Of a stretch of DNA of 64,000 bases, positions 56,607 to 64,000 are shown piece by piece. The notes below the pieces were generated by a model. It worked only from the letters and a program-made list of their open reading frames with translations, ran no database searches and was not told the DNA's origin. Position 1 is the stretch's first letter; each line of letters opens with the position of its first letter. The stretch covers positions 91,464 through 155,463 of the forward strand of contig NZ_BJYX01000009.1 in NCBI RefSeq assembly GCF_007991735.1, written 5' to 3'. The position numbers and the translations under genes were made by a program. Source of the stretch: Terrabacter aerolatus. Its GTDB lineage: Bacteria > Actinomycetota > Actinomycetes > Actinomycetales > Dermatophilaceae.

Positions 56607-57935
56607 ATGATCAACCGCAGGTCAACCGTCACAGCGCTCGTGGGGATCGGCGTCGCCGGTCTCGCCGCCGGGTGTCTGTCGTCGAACTCGGGTGGCAGCA
56701 CCAGCAACGGGTCCGCTGCCGGCGGCCCGGGCAAGACGACCATCGAGGTCATGTACGGCCTCGGGGCCGACACCGAGCCCGGTTTCAAGGCCGACGTCTC
56801 GGCGTGGGCGGCGCAGAACAAGCTCACCATCAAGTTCACGAAGGCCGCGTCGTGGGACACCGAGATCCGCACGCGCGTCCAGGGCGGCAACGCTCCTGAC
56901 GTGGGCCTCTTCCCGCAGCCCGGTCTCATGTGCGACCTCGCGAAGCAGAAGAAGCTCATCCCCTACGACGACGCGACGGTCGCGACCGACAAGGAGACGC
57001 TCGTCCCCGGCTTCGTCGAGGCCGGCACGTGCGCCGACGGCAAGGTCTACGGCCTGCCCAACGAGGTCAGCGTCAAGAGCATCCTGTGGACCGACGCCCC
57101 GGCGTTCAAGGCCGCCGGCTACCAGGCCCCCAAGACGCTCGACGACCTCCTGACGCTCACGGCGAAGATCAAGGCCGACGGCAAGACCCCGTGGTGCATC
57201 GCCGCCGAGTCCGGCGCCGCCACCGGTTGGCCGATCACCGACTGGATCGAGGACCTCGTCCTGCGCTTCGCCGGTGCCGACAACTACGACAAGTGGGTCA
57301 AGGGGCAGCTGAAGTTCAACAGCCCGGAGATCAAGCCCGCGTGGGAGTACTTCCAGAAGATCGCCTTCGGCGACGGCTACGTCCGTGGCGGCACGAAGTC
57401 GATCGTCGCGACGAACTTCCAGACCGGTGGCAACGCGCTGTTCACCCAGCCCCCCGGCTGCTACCTGTTCAAGCAGGCGACGTTCGTGGCCAACAAGGGC
57501 GGCTTCCCCGACTCGGTGATCTCCAAGCTCGACACCGAGACGGCACCGATCGCCTTCCCGTCCAAGACCGCGAGCGACAACCCGGTTCTCGTCGGTGGTG
57601 ACATCGCGGCCGCGTTCAACAACGACCCGAACACCCTCAAGCTGCGCAACTTCATCGCCAGCAAGGAGAACGGCACCCAGCAGGCCAAGAACGGCGCCTT
57701 CTCGCCGCACAAGACCGCTGACGTCTCGCTCCTGCCGAACAAGACGCTCCAGACGATCGCGGCCGACGTGCTCTACAAGGCGACGGCGGCCCGCTTCGAC
57801 GGATCCGACGCCATGCCCGCCAAGGTCGGCGCGGGGACCTTCTGGACCGAGCCGGTGAAGTGGCTCTCCGGCCAGCAGGACCTCAACACCACGCTCGACA
57901 ACATCGACGCCAGCTTCCCGAAGACCGGTAGCTGA
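56607..57935 (+). CDS. Alpha-glucoside-type ABC transporter solute-binding lipoprotein
   Basis: A 442-residue family 1 extracellular solute-binding protein. It has a lipobox LAAGC (Cys near residue 23), a Ser/Gly linker and phrases like VQGGNAPDVGLFPQPGLMCD and KVYGLPNEVSVKSILWTD. It resembles the binding proteins of AglEFG-type alpha-glucoside importers. The ATG follows GAGGAGGAGC. It is the first gene of a three-gene importer cluster. Confidence 0.85.
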   Translation: MINRRSTVTALVGIGVAGLAAGCLSSNSGGSTSNGSAAGGPGKTTIEVMYGLGADTEPGFKADVSAWAAQNKLTIKFTKAASWDTEIRTRVQGGNAPDVGLFPQPGLMCDLAKQKKLIPYDDATVATDKETLVPGFVEAGTCADGKVYGLPNEVSVKSILWTDAPAFKAAGYQAPKTLDDLLTLTAKIKADGKTPWCIAAESGAATGWPITDWIEDLVLRFAGADNYDKWVKGQLKFNSPEIKPAWEYFQKIAFGDGYVRGGTKSIVATNFQTGGNALFTQPPGCYLFKQATFVANKGGFPDSVISKLDTETAPIAFPSKTASDNPVLVGGDIAAAFNNDPNTLKLRNFIASKENGTQQAKNGAFSPHKTADVSLLPNKTLQTIAADVLYKATAARFDGSDAMPAKVGAGTFWTEPVKWLSGQQDLNTTLDNIDASFPKTGS

Positions 57936-58013
57936 CGCCGCCTGACCGCGGGGGTGACCAGTCGGTCGCCCCCGCGGTCGACAGCGCGTTCTCCCAACAA
58001 GAGAGGAAGTGCC

Positions 58014-58997
58014 ATGGCAATCAAGATCCTCAACGCAGTGATCGCGATCCTGGGGGGCATCGGCGGCGCCATCATCATCTTCTGGATCCTCAACAAGCTG
58101 GCCGAGTCGCTCAAGGGCCGCTGGGAGGACCGGGTCAAACCCTGGATGTTCGCCGGGCCGGCGATCCTCGCGATCGCCGTCTACCTCATCTACCCGGCCA
58201 TCGTCACGATCCAGTACAGCTTCGCCAACGAGGACTCGACGGCATACGTCGGCTTCAAGAACTACGTGGACGTCCTGACCGACAAGACGTTCCTGCAGGT
58301 GCTCTTCAACAACGTCCTGTGGATCGTCATCGTTCCGGCCCTCACCGTGGTCCTCGGCCTCGGGGTCGCGGTGCTCGCCGACCGCCTCCGGCCGCGCGGT
58401 GAGAAGACCGCGAAGACCTTCATCTTCCTGCCCATGGCCATCAGCATGGTCGGCGCGGCGACGATCTGGCGCACCATCTACGACTACCAGCCCCAGGGGA
58501 CCCCACAGACCGGCGTGCTCAACGCCTTCCTCGGGCTCTTCAACAAGGACCCGGTCTACTGGTACGGCACCGACACCCTGCACCTCAACAGCCTGCTGCT
58601 CATGATCATCCTGATCTGGACGCAGGTCGGGTACTCGATGGTCCTGCTGTCGGCGGCGATCAAGGGTGTCCCCGAGGACACGGTCGAGGCCGGACGCATC
58701 GACGGCGCCGGTGAGCGACGGATCTTCTTCAGCATCATCATCCCGCAGATCTGGCCGACGGTGATCACCGTCTTCATCACGGTGCTCATCGGGGTCATGA
58801 AGGTGTTCGACGTCGTCTACGTGACGACGAACGGCGCCTACAACACCGACGTCATCGCACGGCGCTTCTACGACGAGCTCTACACGCAGGGCAACAACGG
58901 CTACGCGGCCGCGATCGTCGTCATCCTGCTGATCGCCGTCATCCCGATCCTGATCTACCAGGTCCGTCACTTCCGGGCCGAGGAGGCAGCACGATGA
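58014..58997 (+). CDS. ABC sugar transporter permease (AglF/MalF type)
   Basis: A 327-residue permease with about seven membrane segments. The EAA loop that contacts the ATPase reads EAGRIDGAGERRIFFSIIIP. Start ATG 58014 after GAGAGGAAG; an upstream in-frame ATG at 57954 would add a polar, unrelated start. The stop overlaps the next gene by 4 bp (ATGA). Confidence 0.88.
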   Translation: MAIKILNAVIAILGGIGGAIIIFWILNKLAESLKGRWEDRVKPWMFAGPAILAIAVYLIYPAIVTIQYSFANEDSTAYVGFKNYVDVLTDKTFLQVLFNNVLWIVIVPALTVVLGLGVAVLADRLRPRGEKTAKTFIFLPMAISMVGAATIWRTIYDYQPQGTPQTGVLNAFLGLFNKDPVYWYGTDTLHLNSLLLMIILIWTQVGYSMVLLSAAIKGVPEDTVEAGRIDGAGERRIFFSIIIPQIWPTVITVFITVLIGVMKVFDVVYVTTNGAYNTDVIARRFYDELYTQGNNGYAAAIVVILLIAVIPILIYQVRHFRAEEAAR

Positions 58998-59923
58998 CAA
59001 CGACGATCCAGCCGGGGACCGGTACCCCCGCGGAAGAGCCGCAGATCCTCAAGCAGAGCAAGATGGGCACCGGTGCGGGGTCGGCCACGTGGCCGGTCCG
59101 GGTCGGGCTCCTGGTCCTCTGCGTCGCGTGGATGATCCCGGCGCTCGGGATGCTCGTCAACTCGTTCCGTCCACGCGACGAGCAGTTCGCCTCCGGGTGG
59201 TGGACGGCGTTCTTCAACCCGTTCGGGTCGTCGTGGACGATCTCGAACTACACGACCGTACTGACGTCCGACTCGGCCGGCATCCCCATGTCGCAGGCGT
59301 TCATCAACAGCCTCATCGTGGCGCTGCCGGCGACCGTCATCCCGATCCTCATCGCCGCCTTCGCGGCGTACTCCTTCACGTTCATGCAGTGGAAGGGCCG
59401 GGACGTCGTCTTCGTCATCATCGTGGGCCTGCTCGTCGTGCCCAACCAGGTCGCGTTCGTGCCCCTCGTCAAGCTGTACTCCGGCCTGGGTCTCAACGGC
59501 ACGTTCATCGCGGTCTGGCTGGCCCACATCGGCTTCGGCATGCCGCTCGCCGTCTACATCCTGCGCAGCTACATGTCCGGACTGCCGACGGCGGTCATCG
59601 AGTCGGCCAAGATCGACGGCGCGAGCCACTTCACGACGTTCTGGCGACTCATCATGCCGATGTCGACGCCGGCGCTCGCGTCCTTCGCCATCTTCCAGTT
59701 CCTCTGGGTCTGGAACGACCTGCTCGTCGCGCTGATCTTCCTCGGCCGCGGCGACAACACCGTCGCGACCGTGGCGCTGCAGGGCCTTCAGGGCCAAACC
59801 GGCGCCGGCAGGGAGCTCATCCCTGCGGCGGGCTACATCACGATCATCGTCCCGATCATCGTGTTCCTCGCGCTCCAGCGCTACTTCATCAGGGGCATGA
59901 CCTCGGGTGCCGTCAAGGGCTGA
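58994..59923 (+). CDS. ABC sugar transporter permease (AglG/MalG type)
   Basis: A 309-residue permease with about six membrane segments. The EAA loop reads ESAKIDGASHFTTFWRLIMP. It partners the upstream permease and binding protein. No ATPase gene is present; in many actinobacteria a shared MsiK-type ATPase encoded elsewhere energises such importers. A strong bidirectional hairpin follows. Confidence 0.9.
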   Translation: MTTTIQPGTGTPAEEPQILKQSKMGTGAGSATWPVRVGLLVLCVAWMIPALGMLVNSFRPRDEQFASGWWTAFFNPFGSSWTISNYTTVLTSDSAGIPMSQAFINSLIVALPATVIPILIAAFAAYSFTFMQWKGRDVVFVIIVGLLVVPNQVAFVPLVKLYSGLGLNGTFIAVWLAHIGFGMPLAVYILRSYMSGLPTAVIESAKIDGASHFTTFWRLIMPMSTPALASFAIFQFLWVWNDLLVALIFLGRGDNTVATVALQGLQGQTGAGRELIPAAGYITIIVPIIVFLALQRYFIRGMTSGAVKG

Positions 59924-59969
59924 GCAGCAGGACGGCGCCACCCACGGCCGTGGCCGGGGTGGCGCCGGA

Positions 59970-60010
59970 GACGGAAGGCGGTGACCTCGACGAGGTCACC
60001 GCCTTCCGTC
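59970..60010. terminator. Bidirectional terminator between importer and VWA gene
   Basis: GACGGAAGGCGGTGACCTCG (59970-59989) pairs with CGAGGTCACCGCCTTCCGTC (59991-60010), essentially a 19-bp stem with a 3-nt loop, between two convergent genes. Confidence 0.85.
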
Positions 60011-60023
60011 GTCGTGGTGCGTC

Positions 60024-61751
60024 TCAGACGCAGCGCCCGTTCTTGCACTCGTGGTCGAAGAGGGCCCGTGCCAGGACGGTCGTCATGTCGGCCGGGGTGG
60101 GCGCGGCGTAGAAGTCGGAGTACGTCATCTTCGAGATCTCGGAGAGCGCCATGGGGTCGACGTCGGGGCCGATGCCGATCGTCGTGATGGCGATCGGCTT
60201 GTTCGGGTCGCTCGCGGCCCGGAGGTTGGCCTTGAGCTGCTCGAGCGAGATGCCCTGGGGGTCGTCGTTGCGGCCGTCCGTGAGGATGACGACGGCGTTG
60301 ACGCGGTTGGGGTCGTACTCGCGCTGGACCTTCTGGTATGCCGCCCAGATCGTGTCGTAGAGACCCGTGCCGCCGCCGACGTTCTTGGCGAGCGTGCTTG
60401 CCGCCGTGGCGACGAGGGCCCGGTGGGAGTCGTCGTCGAGTCGCCCGATGGGGGCGAGCTCACGCCAGTCCTGGCCCTTGCCGCCCTTGTCGATGGAGAA
60501 GATCCAGAGACCGAGCTTCGTCGTCTTCGGCAGGGCGGCGAGGGCGATGCCGGCGGCCTCCTGCGTGATGGCGACGCGGGTCGTGTCACCGACCTTGTCG
60601 TTCATCGAGCCGGACACGTCGAAGACGGACAGGAGCGAGAAGTCGGTCGTCGCCGACTGCCACACGTTGGTCGCCGCGGTGACCGTGTCGGCATCGGGGG
60701 TCGGGCCGATCCTGACGTCGCCGACGCTCCCCTGCGGGGTGGGCATCGTGACCGGGACGGCCGTCGAGCGGATGCCGTACTGGGCGAAGACCTTGGCCGC
60801 GTCGGGCGACATGAGGTAGGCGCGGAGCATCTCGACGGCCTGGTCGCGCACCGGGTCGGTGGCGACGTTGACGAGCGAGAACTCGAAGGCAGGGGTGCCC
60901 TCGCTGGGCGTCACGGAGACCATGCGGTGGTCGGGGTAGAGCCGGTTGTGGTCGATGAGGTCGGCCTCCGAGACCGGGAACGCCGAGGCCTGCGAGGGAT
61001 CGGCGTCGTAGGCGCTGAAGAGGTCGTCGACCGAGGCGGCAGCTCCCTTGGCGAGCTTGGGGATGACGACGCGCCCCTGCTCCTTGGACAGCTCGGGCAG
61101 CGCGGAGGCGAGGGTGAGCATTCCGGCCGTCGTCGAGCGCGGGTCGGTCATCCGGATGGGGCTGTCGGAGGCGACGAGGTCGAGCCACTTGGGCTGGCCC
61201 TCGAGCTTGGCGGCCTGGGACGGGTCCATGGCGATGACGAGCGGGCTCTTGGCGAAGGCGCTCGCCGGCTTCGCGTTGAGCTTGGCCGTCTCGTTGACCC
61301 GCTCGACCCAGCGCGGGGAGTCGGGGATCCAGCCGTCGGGCCGGTCGGGCTGGCCCTGGCCGAGTCCGATCATGGCCTCGATGGGCGCCTTGCCCTTGAC
61401 GACGTAGTCGACGCAGGGCGAGCTGGGGTCGGCCTGGTACTCCTTCGCGAGCGCGAGCACGGCCGGTTGGGCCGCCTCGGAGACCCAGAGCGACACGGGG
61501 GTGCGGTCGGGGCAGGACTTGCCGGGCGTGGACGTGAGCGCGGCCACGGGGGCTGCGTCCCTGTTCGTCCACCAGAGCGTGCCCCCGACACCGGCCCCGG
61601 CGAGCAGGACGACGCCGAGCACGGTCGCGATGACCTTGTTGCGACGGGCCGCGGCGATGCGGGCTTCGAGGGCCTTCCGGTTGGCGCGGCTCTCGAGAAG
61701 ACTCTGTTCGTACGGACCGATCGGGCGCTGTGGAGGGGTGGGGTCGGACAC
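60024..61751 (-). CDS. Membrane-anchored solute-binding-like and VWA-domain protein
   Basis: A 575-residue protein. Residues 1-38 are cytoplasmic, 39-60 form one membrane helix (VIATVLGVVLLAGAGVGGTL), and the rest is outside. Residues 80-350 resemble a type 2 extracellular solute-binding fold (PVSLWVSEAAQPAVLALAKE, SPLVIAMDPS). Residues 370-560 form a von Willebrand A domain with the MIDAS DVSGSMN at D378 and VVILTDGRND. Such proteins occur in actinobacteria; ligand and partner are unknown. It is convergent with the importer. Confidence 0.85.
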   Translation of the reverse strand: MSDPTPPQRPIGPYEQSLLESRANRKALEARIAAARRNKVIATVLGVVLLAGAGVGGTLWWTNRDAAPVAALTSTPGKSCPDRTPVSLWVSEAAQPAVLALAKEYQADPSSPCVDYVVKGKAPIEAMIGLGQGQPDRPDGWIPDSPRWVERVNETAKLNAKPASAFAKSPLVIAMDPSQAAKLEGQPKWLDLVASDSPIRMTDPRSTTAGMLTLASALPELSKEQGRVVIPKLAKGAAASVDDLFSAYDADPSQASAFPVSEADLIDHNRLYPDHRMVSVTPSEGTPAFEFSLVNVATDPVRDQAVEMLRAYLMSPDAAKVFAQYGIRSTAVPVTMPTPQGSVGDVRIGPTPDADTVTAATNVWQSATTDFSLLSVFDVSGSMNDKVGDTTRVAITQEAAGIALAALPKTTKLGLWIFSIDKGGKGQDWRELAPIGRLDDDSHRALVATAASTLAKNVGGGTGLYDTIWAAYQKVQREYDPNRVNAVVILTDGRNDDPQGISLEQLKANLRAASDPNKPIAITTIGIGPDVDPMALSEISKMTYSDFYAAPTPADMTTVLARALFDHECKNGRCV

Positions 61752-61769
61752 GAGGTTTCCTCACATGAG

Positions 61770-61791
61770 GACGCCCCAGCACCGGGGCGTC
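61770..61791 (-). terminator. Hairpin between the sugar kinase and the VWA gene
   Basis: GACGCCCC (61770-61777) and GGGGCGTC (61784-61791) pair with a 6-nt loop; a second small stem CCTCA/TGAGG (61759-61770) adjoins it. It lies downstream of the kinase gene and 18 bp before the VWA start, so it could terminate the former or act in the leader of the latter. Confidence 0.5.
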
Positions 61792-61875
61792 AGGGGTGAA
61801 CCACCGGCCAAAACTACCCGCGGTTCGCGCAGAATGGTGCCCGACCCCGTCTCGACTTGTCTAATGTCCGATTTG

Positions 61876-62817
61876 TCAGTGGGAGAGGGCGTTTCGCGTC
61901 GGCGCGTGCGCTCCGGCCCGCTCCACCGTGAGGGCTCCGGCGCGCAGTGCGCGCTCCACCGCGGGCACGATGTCGGACAGCTCCGCGGCGTGCAGCCGGG
62001 TCCTCGCCTCGGGTCCGCCGAGGAGTGCGGCGTCGAGGAGTCCCGACACCAGGCCGGCCATGAACGAGTCACCGGCGCCCACGGTGTCGACCACGTCGAC
62101 CGTCGGGGCCGGCAGCGCCAGCTGCTCGCCCGTCCGCGTGACGCGCACGACGGCGCCGTCACCCCCGCGGGTCACGACGACGACGGCGGGACCGAGCTCT
62201 CCCCACTTCTGCAGGACCGCGTCGAGGGACTCGCCGGGGCAGAGCCACTCGACGTCCTCGTCGCTCAGCTTCACGACGTCGGCGAGGGCGATGGAGGCCT
62301 CGATGGTCTCGCGCGCCAGCTCGGGTCGGCCCATGAGCGACGGCCGGGCGTTGGGGTCGTAGGAGACGGTGGCGCCGAGCTCGCGGGCAGCCACGAGGAT
62401 CGCGCGCACCTGGCTGCCTCCCGGCTCGAGCACGGCCGCGATGCTCCCCGTGTGGACGTGGCCGTATGCCGTCAGGCCGGGGACCGCGGCCACCTGCCAC
62501 TCGAGGTCGAAGACGTAGCTCGCGGCCCCCGTCTCGTCGAGCGTCGCGTGGGCGACGGAGGTGAAGGGTGCGCCCTGGGAGCCGGCCGTGAGGGCGACGC
62601 CCCGTTCGCGGCACACCTGCTCGATGCGCCGACCGCGCACGTCGGTCGCGATCCACGTGGCGAGGTCGACGGGGTGGTCGAGCGCCGCCAGGCCGAAGGC
62701 GACGTTGGCCGGGCTGCCGCCGACGTGCTCCTCGGTGTCGCCGGCGGGGGTGGTGACGGCATCGACGAGGGCCTCGCCGACGACGAGGGTGCGAACCGGG
62801 ACGCTCGGGGTGCTCAC
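61876..62817 (-). CDS. PfkB-family carbohydrate kinase (fructokinase-like)
   Basis: A 313-residue ribokinase-fold kinase. It has the N-terminal GGSPANVAFGLAAL signature and the C-terminal signature DTVGAGDSFMAGL with the catalytic Asp. The sequence is closest in style to fructokinases. It is 10 bp downstream of glpX on the same strand, so both are probably one operon serving hexose phosphate metabolism. Confidence 0.88.
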   Translation of the reverse strand: MSTPSVPVRTLVVGEALVDAVTTPAGDTEEHVGGSPANVAFGLAALDHPVDLATWIATDVRGRRIEQVCRERGVALTAGSQGAPFTSVAHATLDETGAASYVFDLEWQVAAVPGLTAYGHVHTGSIAAVLEPGGSQVRAILVAARELGATVSYDPNARPSLMGRPELARETIEASIALADVVKLSDEDVEWLCPGESLDAVLQKWGELGPAVVVVTRGGDGAVVRVTRTGEQLALPAPTVDVVDTVGAGDSFMAGLVSGLLDAALLGGPEARTRLHAAELSDIVPAVERALRAGALTVERAGAHAPTRNALSH

Positions 62818-62827
62818 GTCGTGCGCC

Positions 62828-63820
62828 TCAGGCTTCGATCATCTCGGTGCTGCCGAACCAGCCCGGGCGGTCGAAGCGGTGCTCGCTCTCGATGGTGCGG
62901 ATGGTGCCGCTGCGGGAGCGCATGACGAGGGAGTTGGTGCGGGCGGACTTGGCGCCGTAGCGAACTCCGCGAAGCAGCTCACCGTCGGTGATGCCGGTGG
63001 CGACGAAGAAGCACTCGCCGACGACGAGGTCGTCGGTGGACAGCACCCGGTCGAGGTCGTGCCCGGCATCGAGGGCCTTCTGGCGCTCGTCGTCGTCCTT
63101 GGGCCAGAGGCGGCCCTGGATGACCCCGCCCGTGCACTTGATGGCGCACGCGGCGATGATGCCCTCGGGCGTGCCGCCGATGCCGAGCAGCAGGTCGACG
63201 CCGGTGTCGGGTCGCGCGGCCATCACCGCGCCGGCGACGTCGCCGTCGACGATGTAGCGGATGCGGGCGCCGGTGGCGCGGATCTGCTCGGCGAGGCCCT
63301 CGTGGCGCGGGCGGTCGAGCATGACGACGGTGACGTCGGCCGGCGTCTCACGCTTGGCCTTGGCGATGCGCCGGATGTTCTCGGCGACGGGGAGGCGGAT
63401 GTCGACGACGTCCGCCGCGTCGGGGCCGGTGGCGATCTTGTCCATGTAGAAGACGGCGGAGGGGTCGTACATCGCGCCACGGTTGGCGACCGCCATGACG
63501 GCGACGGCGTTGTTCATGCCCTTGGCCGTCAGCGTCGTGCCGTCGATGGGGTCGACGGCGACGTCGACCTCGGGACCCGTGCCGTCGCCGACCTGCTCGC
63601 CGTTGAAGAGCATCGGCGCGTTGTCCTTCTCGCCCTCACCGATGACGACGACGCCACGCATGCTGACGGTCGAGATCATCGCCCGCATCGCCTCGACCGC
63701 GGCGCCGTCGGCCTTGTTCTTCTCGCCGCGTCCGACCCACCGGCCTCCGGCCATGGCTGCTGCCTCGGTCACCCGGACCAGCTCGAGAGCGAGGTTGCGA
63801 TCCGGCTGGCTGTGCTTCAT
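62828..63820 (-). CDS. glpX: Fructose-1,6-bisphosphatase class II
   Basis: A gluconeogenic enzyme that makes fructose-6-phosphate. The 330-residue protein has the metal sites [12 protein letters not shown] and [13 protein letters not shown] and the class II phrase [20 protein letters not shown]. The ATG at 63820 is 7 bp from GGAGG; a TTG one codon earlier is less likely. In many actinobacteria it is the main or only fructose bisphosphatase. Confidence 0.95.
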   Translation of the reverse strand: MKHSQPDRNLALELVRVTEAAAMAGGRWVGRGEKNKADGAAVEAMRAMISTVSMRGVVVIGEGEKDNAPMLFNGEQVGDGTGPEVDVAVDPIDGTTLTAKGMNNAVAVMAVANRGAMYDPSAVFYMDKIATGPDAADVVDIRLPVAENIRRIAKAKRETPADVTVVMLDRPRHEGLAEQIRATGARIRYIVDGDVAGAVMAARPDTGVDLLLGIGGTPEGIIAACAIKCTGGVIQGRLWPKDDDERQKALDAGHDLDRVLSTDDLVVGECFFVATGITDGELLRGVRYGAKSARTNSLVMRSRSGTIRTIESEHRFDRPGWFGSTEMIEA

Positions 63821-63916
63821 CAAAGGTCCTCCGTCGGCGCAGAACGAGTCGGCGCCAGCCTAGCGGTGAGGCCGCCCGGGTTTGGAGCGTGTCCGGGCGT
63901 CGGGGACGATGGGGGC

Positions 63917-64000
63917 ATGAGCACCCCGACGACCCCGTCGTCACCCTCGGCAGAGAGCATCCCGACGCCGGCCACCGAGCCGGCGGCCGGCGAGCCGGCG
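63917..64000 (+). CDS. N-terminal start of an unidentified protein (partial)
   Basis: An ATG at 63917 opens a frame of 28 codons to the window edge: MSTPTTPSSPSAESIPTPAT..., rich in Pro, Thr, Ser and Ala. It is divergent from glpX. In many actinobacteria a DUF4245 membrane protein gene neighbours glpX, so this is a possible identity, based on context only. Confidence 0.45.
   Translation, partial: MSTPTTPSSPSAESIPTPATEPAAGEPA

Overview
The window is chromosomal DNA from a high-GC (roughly 70 percent by eye) Gram-positive bacterium of the Actinomycetota. Evidence: an actinobacterial order of ribosomal operons, a WhiB-family regulator, M18 aminopeptidase, class II fructose-1,6-bisphosphatase (GlpX), frequent GTG starts, a leaderless promoter, and ribosomal proteins with actinobacterial low-complexity tails. 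Overall gene content suggests the Intrasporangiaceae and relatives (Janibacter, Knoellia, Terrabacter type), but this is inference from style, not a search.

Layout. 1-4934: str operon (rpsL, rpsG, fusA, tuf) behind a strong promoter and a leader of about 270 nt. 5224-9145: an accessory island with a SAM methyltransferase, a broken gene, a lipoprotein, an M18 aminopeptidase and a DCC-family protein. 9509-19341: S10 and spc ribosomal clusters. 19522-22308: secY, adk, map. 22354-26246: a serine hydrolase, a DHA2-type exporter and a HIT-like protein, inserted before infA. 26572-30714: infA, rpmJ, rpsM, rpsK, rpsD, rpoA, rplQ. 30812-36521: truA, two lipoproteins, an ABC-F ATPase, a nitronate monooxygenase-like protein, a relic of a starch-binding module and a YbaK-like protein. 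36578-38104: a WhiB gene divergent from a CarH-like B12-binding MerR regulator. 38249-44059: a very large secreted amylase-pullulanase. 44207-47197: an aldo-keto reductase and an ArsR-like regulator/MFS operon. 47458-48443: rplM, rpsI. 48664-53916: a large membrane protein, glmM, an LtrA-like protein. 53987-56229 (minus): fumarase and beta-carbonic anhydrase. 56607-59923: an alpha-glucoside type ABC importer without its ATPase. 60024-63820 (minus): a VWA/solute-binding-like membrane protein, a PfkB sugar kinase and glpX. The start of one more gene is at the right edge.

How it works together. About half the window is translation machinery. The secreted amylase-pullulanase (38249) would cut starch or pullulan outside the cell and the importer (56607-59923) would take up the oligosaccharides. 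Both are preceded by similar GCAA...GCA-type pseudo-palindromes that look like LacI-family operators, so a shared regulator is plausible.

Most notable signals not explained by the genes: (1) the octamer GTATGCCG, found 28 times on the two strands, about ten times more than composition predicts, and used to build two terminator-like hairpins; (2) a two-block RNA-leader-like element shared by the rpsL and rpsJ 5' regions; (3) two perfect 11-bp direct repeats next to the promoter of the CarH-like gene; (4) an orphan CBM20 fragment at 35705-35887; (5) a ribosomal protein L17 with an extra C-terminal domain-like motif. I saw no tRNA, rRNA, CRISPR array, insertion sequence or phage gene.
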